This document shows, one piece after another, positions 32,001-39,947 of a stretch of DNA of 64,000 bases. Below the pieces are notes generated by a model that ran no database searches, had not been told where the DNA came from, and saw only the letters and a program-made list of their open reading frames with translations. This stretch comes from DASYPQ01 sp041488095. Its GTDB lineage: Bacteria; Planctomycetota; UBA1135; GCA-002686595. Positions within the stretch are counted from its first letter, which is position 1, and each line of letters begins with the position of its first letter. Made by a program: the position numbers and the translations under genes. The stretch spans positions 1 through 64,000 of the forward strand of contig JBGPOP010000007.1 of NCBI GenBank assembly GCA_041488095.1. The letters run 5' to 3'.

Positions 32001-32711
32001 GTCGTCCGGGAGCGTGCGCGAGGATACTTCGAGCACTTTCTCCTCGAGTACCCGCGCGCCTTGGAGGTCTCCCTGGATGGCGAGCGTGTTGGCGAGGTTC
32101 CCCCGCGCTCGTTGGAGATCAGGGTGGTCGTCGGGCAGCGTCCGCGAGCGGACTTCGAACACCTTCTCCTTCAATGCACGCGCCCCCGCGAGATCACCAA
32201 GCGCCTCGAGAATGTTGGCGAGGTTCCCCCGCGCCCACTGCAGGTCGGGGTGGTCGTCCGGGAGCGTGCGCGAGCGGATGTCGAATACTCGCTGCCACGC
32301 GGCATATGCCGCGCGCATGTCCTGTGCATCGCACGCCGACCGCCCGGCTTTGTTCAAGAGCGCCAGCCACGCCTCGTCCTGTTCGGCTACCGGCCGCGCC
32401 AGCAGAGCAGCGACGGCCTCCGCGGCCTTGGCACGCGCCGTCGCGTAGTCGGAAGCCTTGTTCGCGGCGTTTGACTCACCGATCAGCGCGCATTCGCGAG
32501 TGAGATCGGAAGTTGAGCTCGTGCCGATTGGGGACGGCGGAGTGGCGAATCGCCGAGTGTCGATGGCCGTCGCGGGTACCTCTTCAGCCGCGCTACTCTT
32601 TGTCGGGAAGGTTGTGGTGGAAGTGGGGTGTGCGGGTTGCCCCTCCGACGGAGCACGCGCCTTGCACGCGACGATCAAGACGCAGGCCGAGGTGAGCACG
32701 AAGTACCGCAT
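29100..32711 (-). CDS. Lipoprotein with 11 tetratricopeptide repeats and a CHAT peptidase domain
   Basis: 1203 residues from the ATG at 32711; longer in-frame starts add residues without protein character. A lipoprotein signal (MRYFVLTSACVLIVACKA, cysteine near residue 17) precedes 11 near-identical 42-residue kinesin-light-chain-type TPRs, each with SRTLPDDHPDLQxAR and NLANTLxxQGDLxxA. The C-terminal CHAT (caspase HetF-associated) domain has the catalytic His in LHIATHGWF and Cys in LAVLSACDTNVG. It then has GVASLQKAL, AGARSVITSLW and VPDEATKELM. CHAT domains are caspase-like cysteine peptidases; TPRs usually bind an activator or substrate. The lipobox places it outside the cytoplasm, which is unlike most defence CHAT proteins. 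No obvious substrate gene is adjacent. Confidence 0.88.
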   Translation of the reverse strand: MRYFVLTSACVLIVACKARAPSEGQPAHPTSTTTFPTKSSAAEEVPATAIDTRRFATPPSPIGTSSTSDLTRECALIGESNAANKASDYATARAKAAEAVAALLARPVAEQDEAWLALLNKAGRSACDAQDMRAAYAAWQRVFDIRSRTLPDDHPDLQWARGNLANILEALGDLAGARALKEKVFEVRSRTLPDDHPDLQRARGNLANTLAIQGDLQGARVLEEKVLEVSSRTLPDDHPDLQSARSNLASTLREQGDLQRARELQEKVLEVSSRTLPDDHPDLQTARQNLANTLFVQGDLERARALYEKVLKVCSMTLLDDHPYLQRARGNLAGELFVQGDMEGARALYEKVLEVYSRTLPDDHPDLQGARANLANTLRDQGDLQRARGLEEKVLEVSSRTLPEHHPDLQAARMNLANTLLVQGDLQGARVLQERVLEIYSRTLPEDHPDLQGARLNLANTHFDQGDIEGARALFEEVLEITSRTLPEDHPELQKVRLGLAATLHVQGDLQGARGLEEKVLEVFSRKLPEDHPDLQTIRLNLAATLLLQGDIQGARTLEETALEISSRTLPDDHPELQRARGDLARTVAAGIVREGWGGTRLDGERKRFVELAGAFTRGWTRFYRQVLLSSSSREAEERCAAFQFRLGESFSFAAGYGVFPSDPVLESQAFGLSETTRGAAMASAELALMARGDERCEKLRSELHVAVQESAGLVQGMGLADEFSAAVRKRDEAERRLVAYAREHAADRENPIAFECDALASTLTASDALVAYRRYTRSEFPPGAAQETSTESLCAFVVREGGNVERVEFGAIEPVEQVAREWRAALGAGESRGVGVTARLASPAGLRVNGERLRALIFDPLLGKLEGCRRLIVALDDVLHLVPLEVLPLADSRGLVGDLWRIETRATLMELSRKSPAPTGTALVAIGGASFNLPPLALSDEEVAVIEGPRPIQTAGLLRGTPWERGFEPLMHTGDEARGIGVLYKEIYKDGRPALVLERRKASREALEELAPRARWLHIATHGWFAPESIRSWSDPEPLDKKSGLGLRLSGEEQVKGMSPMLLCGLALAGANLPENAIGRVPGLITAEEISTLNLTNCELAVLSACDTNVGVRRAGQGVASLQKALQMAGARSVITSLWRVPDEATKELMLDFYRRLWGEKKPKWQALWEAKMKIRNEKDESGGPKYTTRDWAAWVLTGDPN
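30960..32290 (-). repeat. Eleven tandem ~126-bp coding repeats
   Basis: The TPR region of the CHAT protein is also repetitive at DNA level: a ~126-bp unit with a well-conserved core (the SRTLPDDHPDLQ codons) recurs 11 times. High nucleotide identity between units suggests recent expansion or gene conversion, so copy number may vary between strains. Confidence 0.75.
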
Positions 32712-33249
32712 AGGAATCCCGCGGGCGCGGGTCAGGAAGAACACCCGTACGACCGGAGCATGGTAGCGGGGTGGCTGCGGGATTCTCCTCCTTCCGTCAG
32801 CCGGGGGTAGCAGTCCCAAACCTAGAACCCCGGCGGGATGAATGGGGAGAGGCCAAGCGACCCCGTTCAGCAAGTCGTCGGCTACCCCTCTCTAAGAAGA
32901 ATGGCCACCCTGTCTCTGCCGGCTGGTTCTCCCGACCGCGATCCACTCGTGGCCCTCGGCGAGCGGGGCTACGCAACGAGGAGCCGCCGGCAGCTCTCCC
33001 GGCCCCACTGCCGCGTGGCATTCGGAGGGGGGACTCGATCGTCGCTTCGCGGTGAGGGTCTTCGGGACGAATGGGGTCGCCTGGGTGACGCCCCCCTTCG
33101 GTACGCACAACGGGCCGGAATCACGGACTCTCGGCCATCTGCATGCTGGGAGGGTCCTTGCCGAACGGGCTTGGATTCCCGTCGAGTCTCGTACGCGGCT
33201 TCACGTCACGTCATGACGAACCTCCGCGCCCAGGCTTTCCTTGGCGCAA
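32712..33249. other. Non-coding stretch between the CHAT and RCC1-like genes
   Basis: About 540 bases without a supportable gene on either strand. Both flanking genes are on the minus strand, so this holds the CHAT gene promoter and the end of the RCC1-like transcript. No clear promoter or terminator is seen. Confidence 0.4.
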
Positions 33250-35565
33250 TCAGGGCAGCCAATCCACGCGCATCGTGGGACCCGCGTTGAAGGTACTCGT
33301 TGCGGCGCAGCCGCCAAGCACGGTCGGGTCGCGATAGTAGACGACGTACAGGCGAATCTCGCCCGCCGTGATGGGATTTCCGAGGGCAGCCGAGCGCACG
33401 TCGACGCTGGAGTCACCTAGACCGAAATTGGGAAGTGTGACGACACCCCCGGAAGCTCCGTGGGCGAAAAGGCGCTTCAGATTGCCTCCGAGACAGCGCA
33501 CTCCCTGGCCGTAGACTACTCCCGTTGGGATGGACAATGTCCCTTGCAGGAGCAGGCTCAGAGCGGTTGGTTTCTCGCCGGTCGTTGTGAACGACAGCGT
33601 ATCAGCGGAGAGCGATGCGGCACCGGAGGCTGAGAGCGTCGCTCCTCCCGTCGAGGAGGAGTTGTTGCAGCCACGACCGCTCCCCGAGGGCGGATTCGAG
33701 CAAGGGCAGGCGATCACACCATCCGATCCGGGCTCGCAGAAAAGGGTCAAGCCCGCCGAGAGCCGAGCGCTGGACTCGTTGCCCCCCGCATCGATCTCGA
33801 CGTAGGCGAGGCCCGGCGGGGCGGCCGGAAGGTCGCGCTGCCGGTAGGTGTTGTCGCCCCACGCGACGACGGAGTCGTCACTTCGGCGGGCAACGGTATG
33901 GGATTGGCCTGCCGCGATTTCGACGTACGTCAGACCAGGAGGCAGCGCGGGAACATTGCATTGCCCACCAGAATTGTCTCCCCATGCGAGAACCGATCCG
34001 TCGCTTCGACGCGCAACGGTGTGAGCCGCACCCGTTGCGACCTCGACGTAAATGATTCCGGGAGGAAGGACGGGGACATTGCACTGGCCCAGAGCATTGT
34101 CTCCCCAGGCGACGAGGGAGCCGTCGCTCCGGAGCGCCATGGTATGCGCTGAACCAGCTGAGACACCCGAGTAGGTGAGACCAGGCGGCAACACCGGGAC
34201 ATTGCACTGGCCGGACGTGTTGCTCCCCCAGGCGACGACAGAACCATCGTTTCGGCGGGCCACCGTATGGTCATCCCCCGTCTCGACTTCCACGTAGGCG
34301 AGACCCGAAGGCAGAGCCGGGACGCTGCATTGACCGGAGGCATTGCTACCCCAGGCCACGATTAGACCGTTGCTTCGCCGTGCCGCGCTGTGCAGCCTGC
34401 CGCCGGCGACCTCGACGTAGGTGACGCCGGGCGGCAGAAGAGGGACATTGCACTGGCCCTCGATATTGCGACCCCAGGCTACGACGGACCCGTCGTCCCG
34501 ACGCGCCAGGGTGTGGCTTACCCCGGATGCGATTTCGGCATAGCCGAGCCCGAGGGGCCCGGTGGGAACGTTGCACTGGCTGGAGCCGTTGTCTCCCCAA
34601 GCAACGAAAGTACCGTCGCTCCGGATCGCCAGGCTGTGAAACCCGCCGGCCTCGATGTCCACGTACGTGAGTCCGGCAGGGAGGGCGGGGACATTGGACT
34701 GGCCCTGCGCGTTCTCTCCCCAGGCGACAGCGGAACCGTCGCTACGCAAGGCCACTGTGTGAAATCGTCCAGCTGCGACTCTGGAGTAGGTGAGACCTGA
34801 AGGCAGGGCCATGACATTGCACTGACCGTGGGAGTTGTCTCCCCAGGCGACGACGGAACCATCACTGCGCCGGGCCACGGAGTGGGCGTAGTTCGCAGCA
34901 ATCTCGACGTAGGTCATACCCACCGGAAGCGCCGGCACATTGCACTGGCCCTGACTGTTCTGCCCCCACGCGACCACGGATCCGTCGCTGCGGCGAGCCA
35001 GGCTGTGCCCTCCGCCACCCGCAATCTCCACGTAGCTCAGGCCTCCTGGCAAGCCGGGAACATTGCACTGGCCGAGGAAGTTGTCTCCCCACGCCACCAC
35101 AGAACCGCCACTTCGTCGCGCAAGGGAGTGCAATCCGCCTCCCGAGACCTCGACGTAGACGAGCCCGGGGGGGAGCGCCGGCACATTGCACTGACCCGAA
35201 CTATTGTTCCCCCAGGCAACGGCCGTCCCATCGCTTCGGAGCCCAATGGAGTGATCCGCGCCAGCCGCAATCGCAAGGTAGCTGAGCCCGGGAGGCAGGA
35301 CGGGCAGAGTGCACTGGCCAGCAGCATTCTGCCCCCAGGCAACGACGGAGCCATCGCCCCTCCGTGCCGCCGTGTGGTTCTTGCCCGCAGCGAGCTCGAC
35401 GAAGGCTTCGCTGTTCCACGCGCTGTTGAAGACATGTTGACCCGCCCCGACGATCTGGGATTGCGCCGACGCGCGGCACAGCGTCCCTGCGGCGGCCATC
35501 CCGAGAAATAGGACAGCGTTCAACACGACGCCGGACCCCATGATATGGCGATGCGCCTGCATCAT
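33250..35565 (-). CDS. Secreted RCC1-like repeat protein with Cys-rich C-terminal module
   Basis: 771 residues from the ATG at 35565, which follows GGGGAG; a longer in-frame start is less likely. A signal peptide (VVLNAVLFLGMAAAGTLCRA) is followed by 13 repeats of about 41 residues, each with SDGSVVAWGxNxxGQCNVP and LPPGLxYVEIAAG, the pattern of RCC1/alpha-tubulin-suppressor beta-propellers. From about residue 610 the protein switches to the ~155-residue module also seen in 2-751 (CPCSNPPS, GRGCNNSS, VRCLGGNLKRLF, VRSAALG, YYRDP). It is probably an exported surface protein; its ligand is unknown. The repeats are strongly conserved at DNA level (about 123 bp each). Confidence 0.9.
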   Translation of the reverse strand: MMQAHRHIMGSGVVLNAVLFLGMAAAGTLCRASAQSQIVGAGQHVFNSAWNSEAFVELAAGKNHTAARRGDGSVVAWGQNAAGQCTLPVLPPGLSYLAIAAGADHSIGLRSDGTAVAWGNNSSGQCNVPALPPGLVYVEVSGGGLHSLARRSGGSVVAWGDNFLGQCNVPGLPGGLSYVEIAGGGGHSLARRSDGSVVAWGQNSQGQCNVPALPVGMTYVEIAANYAHSVARRSDGSVVAWGDNSHGQCNVMALPSGLTYSRVAAGRFHTVALRSDGSAVAWGENAQGQSNVPALPAGLTYVDIEAGGFHSLAIRSDGTFVAWGDNGSSQCNVPTGPLGLGYAEIASGVSHTLARRDDGSVVAWGRNIEGQCNVPLLPPGVTYVEVAGGRLHSAARRSNGLIVAWGSNASGQCSVPALPSGLAYVEVETGDDHTVARRNDGSVVAWGSNTSGQCNVPVLPPGLTYSGVSAGSAHTMALRSDGSLVAWGDNALGQCNVPVLPPGIIYVEVATGAAHTVARRSDGSVLAWGDNSGGQCNVPALPPGLTYVEIAAGQSHTVARRSDDSVVAWGDNTYRQRDLPAAPPGLAYVEIDAGGNESSARLSAGLTLFCEPGSDGVIACPCSNPPSGSGRGCNNSSSTGGATLSASGAASLSADTLSFTTTGEKPTALSLLLQGTLSIPTGVVYGQGVRCLGGNLKRLFAHGASGGVVTLPNFGLGDSSVDVRSAALGNPITAGEIRLYVVYYRDPTVLGGCAATSTFNAGPTMRVDWLP

Positions 35566-35741
35566 TGCGAATCTCCCCTGCTCGGCTGGTGCGATGGGGC
35601 CATTCTGGCGCCCGCTGTGATCGAGGCGAAAATGGCTGCGCACAAGGTACCACTGGCCCCGGCTGCCCCACAGGGCTGAGAATTCGGCCGGTGCTCAACG
35701 TGCCGTGATCGCGGCACTTGCAGCCGCGCGACAATGACCGG

Positions 35742-36791
35742 ATGAAGGCCGACACCTACCCGCTCCAAGTGCTCCTCGTGACCCTCGCGGGCTGGGTGAA
35801 CCGCCACCAGCAGCGGGTCATCGAGTATCTGGCCGAGGAGAACCGCGTTCTGAGGGAGCAGCTGGGCGGGAAGGTGCCGAGGTTGACCGACGATCAGCGT
35901 CGGCGACTGGCGGCCAAGGGCAAGATCCTGGGCCGGAGCGCCCTGGAGCAGATCGCAACGATCGTGACGCCTGACACGATCATGCGCTGGCACAAGAGGT
36001 TGATCGCCGCGAAGTGGACCTACGCCAGGAGTCGGGTAGGACGGCCCGGGATCATGAAGGAGATCCGCGAGCTGGTGGTGCGCTTCGCCGAGGAGAACTC
36101 GACCTGGGGCTACTGCAGGATCCAGGGCGCGCTGCGGAACCTCGGCCATCGCGTTGCACCCAGCACGATCGCGAAGACGTTGAGGGAACACGGGATCAAG
36201 CCTGCGCCGGACAGGCTCACGTCATGGCGTGTCTTCCTGAAGGCGCACTGGGGGGACATTGCGGCAACAGACTTCTTCACGACCGAAGTGTGGACCCTCG
36301 GCGGCCTCAAGACCTACTACGTGCTGTTCTTCCTTGAGCTGAAGTCGCGGCGGGTGCGCGTGGCTGAGCTGACGACGAACCCGACCGATCTGTTCATGGG
36401 GCTGGCAGCTGAGGGATCTCTCGAGTTCCTCAAGGGCAGCCGCTACCTGATCCACGACCGCGACACGAAGTTCTCGCTGCGATTCAGAATCGTGCTGGAG
36501 GCCGCCGGGCTTGGTCTGATCAAGACTCCCTTCCAAGCTCCGAACGCGAATGCCTACGCGGAGCGGTTCGTGCGCTCGATCAAGGGGGAGTGCTTGAGCA
36601 GGATGATCCTGTTCGGGGAGGGACACCTTCGTCGCGCAATCGACGAATACCTGGTCCACTACCACGGGGAGCGGAACCACCAGGGACTCGGGAACGAGCT
36701 GATCGACGGTCAGCCGAGCGTGGGCACCGGCGCGGTCGGATCCACGGAACGCCTGGGCGGAATGCTCCGGTACTACCACCGCGCGGCCTGA
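35742..36791 (+). CDS. DDE (rve) transposase/integrase
   Basis: 349 residues. The N-terminus contains an IS481/IS3-like helix-turn-helix region (LAEENRVLREQLGGK, then TIMRWHKRLIAAKW). The integrase catalytic core has acids in AATDFFTTEV, LIHDRDTKFS and NAYAERFVRSIKGECL, giving a complete D-D-E set. It ends YHGERNHQGLGN. The region between the two Asp motifs seems slightly shorter than I expect, so activity is uncertain. I see no terminal inverted repeats or target duplications, so it may be a domesticated or immobile copy. I start at the ATG of MKADTYP; a TTG 24 bases upstream is also possible. Confidence 0.85.
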   Translation: MKADTYPLQVLLVTLAGWVNRHQQRVIEYLAEENRVLREQLGGKVPRLTDDQRRRLAAKGKILGRSALEQIATIVTPDTIMRWHKRLIAAKWTYARSRVGRPGIMKEIRELVVRFAEENSTWGYCRIQGALRNLGHRVAPSTIAKTLREHGIKPAPDRLTSWRVFLKAHWGDIAATDFFTTEVWTLGGLKTYYVLFFLELKSRRVRVAELTTNPTDLFMGLAAEGSLEFLKGSRYLIHDRDTKFSLRFRIVLEAAGLGLIKTPFQAPNANAYAERFVRSIKGECLSRMILFGEGHLRRAIDEYLVHYHGERNHQGLGNELIDGQPSVGTGAVGSTERLGGMLRYYHRAA

Positions 36792-36995
36792 ATCGGCTGT
36801 TTCTCGCGGTTGGCGATTCGGGCTGAAGGTCTGTCCGGAGTGCTCGCTGCAACGCACGCAGGAGTCCGATTCCGGTCGAAGATCGGTGCCGGCAAGCCTC
36901 GGCCCGAATTCTCGGACCCTACGGGGATGTTGCAGCCCGCCGCGGATTCGTTCAACACGCGCATTGCGGGCATGCTCGCTTCGCTCGACGCCCGC

Positions 36996-37238
36996 AAGCC
37001 GCTATCCGTAAACCAAATCGGCCCTCTCTCGGCTCTCCGAGAGTTCGCAGAGCGTTGCGCTCGGGGTCCGGTCGCAGGGGGCAGGGTTGCGACCGAGGTG
37101 TCGATCGGATCGGTTCGAACAGAGAGTAACAAGACTCCCGGATCTTCGCGAATTGGCGCGATCCTGCACGCCTGCTCCGTTCGCCGTAAACCCGCACCGA
37201 AGTTCGAGCTACCATCGTTCTGCACGGGTGGCTCCCCG
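36996..37238. repeat. Candidate attachment arm next to tRNA-Asn (second copy)
   Basis: Diverged direct repeat of 28010-28254, here running into the intact tRNA-Asn gene. It keeps the palindrome CTCTCCGAGAG (37033-37043), GTTGCGACCGAGGTGTCGAT and CCGTAAACCCGC, and ends with TGGCTCCCCG (37229-37238), the 3' end of the tRNA. The part between 36792 and 36996 has no recognised feature. Confidence 0.7.
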
Positions 37239-37303
37239 GGTAGGGCTCGAACCTACAACAACCCGGTTAACAGCCGGGTGCTCTACCATTGAGCTACCGG
37301 GGA
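37229..37303 (-). tRNA. tRNA-Asn (anticodon GTT)
   Basis: The minus strand folds as a 75-base cloverleaf including encoded CCA. The acceptor stem is TCCCCGG paired with CCGGGGA, the discriminator is G, the D arm is GCTC/GAGC, the anticodon stem is CCCGG/CCGGG with loop CTGTTAA (anticodon GTT), and the T arm is GTAGG-TTCGAGC-CCTAC. Its 3' end is duplicated at 28245-28254, so it is the probable integration target for the accessory region. Confidence 0.97.
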
Positions 37304-37343
37304 ACGCAGAAGGCGGCCAAGACTACTCGCGCGAGAGTGCCTG

Positions 37344-38318
37344 TCAAGTTGAGCGAATCCCCATCTCCGCGACCTCCGTGCTTCCGCACACGACCGCCTC
37401 GCGCGGCACACGCGCCATCTCGAAAGCCCCGACCAACTCGCGCGCCGAGCACCTCTCGCCGACCCCGATCCCCGACCTCCTCGCGATCCAGCTCACCACC
37501 GCGCGCGCATCCACCCCCATCTCCCTCAGCCTCGCCAGCGCCACCGCATCCGCCCGCTTCGCCAGCCGCTTCCCTTTCTCGTCGACGATCATCGGCACGT
37601 GGAACCACCTCGGGTGGGGGAGTCCGAGCGCCTCCTGCACCACGAACTGCCGCGCCGCGCTCGGCAGCAGATCGTCGCCGCGCACCACCTCGGTCACTCC
37701 CGCCCTCGCGTCGTCGACCACCACCGCGAGCTGATACGCCGCAGCCCCCGCCTTCCGCGCGATCGGGAAGTCGCCGACCTCGCCGGCGACATCGCACTCG
37801 AACACTCCCGCGAACCCGTCCTCGATCCGCACCTTACCTGGCGCCACCCTGAGCCTCACCGCCGGCGATCGACCTGTCGCGCGCTCCGCTTCTTCGACCG
37901 AACCGAACCGACCGCGGCACGTCCCCGGGTACTGGAGCTCGCGCTCGCCCCCTGCATCCACCGGGTGCGGAGCGCTCTGCGACGCCGCGATCTCTCCCCG
38001 CGTGCACACGCACGGGTACGCGAGCCCTTTCTCGATCAACCCCTTCACGCATGCGTCGAACCGCTCGGCTCCGACCGACTGCAGCACCATCTCCCCGTCC
38101 CAGTCCAGCCCCAGCCACTCCATGTCCCGCAGCGCCGCGTCGGTCATCCCCATCTTCAAGCGCTCGGCGTCGAGGTCCTCCATCCGCAGCACGATCCGCC
38201 CGCCGCGCGACCGCGCGTGCCACCAGGCGAGCAGGAAGCTGCGCGCGTGCCCGAGATGCAACAGCCCCGTCGGGCTCGGCGCGAGGCGACCGATCGCGGA
38301 ATACGGTACCGCGTCCAT
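37344..38318 (-). CDS. gluQ: Glutamyl-Q tRNA(Asp) synthetase
   Basis: 324 residues, close to the usual ~300 of GluQ and far shorter than a full glutamyl-tRNA synthetase. The class I catalytic core is present: APSPTGLLHLGHARS (HIGH motif), MEDLDAER, and KGKRLAKR as the KMSKS equivalent. The zinc ligands of GluQ are visible (CVC...YPGTC). The tRNA anticodon-binding domain of GluRS is absent. The enzyme glutamylates queuosine in tRNA-Asp. It follows ahcY on the same strand after a 104-base gap containing a long inverted repeat that reaches into its first codons. Confidence 0.92.
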   Translation of the reverse strand: MDAVPYSAIGRLAPSPTGLLHLGHARSFLLAWWHARSRGGRIVLRMEDLDAERLKMGMTDAALRDMEWLGLDWDGEMVLQSVGAERFDACVKGLIEKGLAYPCVCTRGEIAASQSAPHPVDAGGERELQYPGTCRGRFGSVEEAERATGRSPAVRLRVAPGKVRIEDGFAGVFECDVAGEVGDFPIARKAGAAAYQLAVVVDDARAGVTEVVRGDDLLPSAARQFVVQEALGLPHPRWFHVPMIVDEKGKRLAKRADAVALARLREMGVDARAVVSWIARRSGIGVGERCSARELVGAFEMARVPREAVVCGSTEVAEMGIRST

Positions 38319-38419
38319 TCTTCCTCGATCCGCGTGCTGAACCGGCGCCCCGTTCTCTCCCTGCTCGGCCCTGCTCGATCTGGCTCAGATCGAGGAAGAA
38401 TGGACGCGGTACCGTATTC
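38299..38419. repeat. Perfect 32-bp inverted repeat between ahcY and gluQ
   Basis: Bases 38299-38330 are the exact reverse complement of 38388-38419, with 57 bases between them. The left arm covers the first codons of gluQ (MDAVPYS) and its upstream 12 bases; the right arm lies just after the ahcY stop. The spacer carries a nested hairpin, CTCGATCT-GGCTC-AGATCGAG (38374-38394), which overlaps the right arm. No U-tract follows. It could fold as a large cruciform or mRNA stem that hides the gluQ start. Confidence 0.9.
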
Positions 38420-38422
38420 CTC

Positions 38423-39880
<1,458 letters not shown>

Positions 39881-39947
39881 GAGGGTCGCTTCTCCTCCGG
39901 AGGGTTTGCGCGAGGTGGTTCGCGGGACGTCGTGATCCGCTTCCAGA

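Noticed and set aside
29100..35565. Regular direct repeats of ~126 and ~123 bp considered as CRISPR or non-coding satellites
   Set aside because: The units are whole multiples of codons and encode TPR and RCC1-like repeats in open frames; there are no spacers and no cas genes.
35565..36900. Terminal inverted repeats or target duplications around the DDE transposase
   Set aside because: I compared the flanks by eye and found no convincing matching ends.
36810..37292. 160-codon plus-strand frame through the attachment arm
   Set aside because: It runs through the tRNA-Asn gene, and the homologous copy at 28 kb does not keep the frame.
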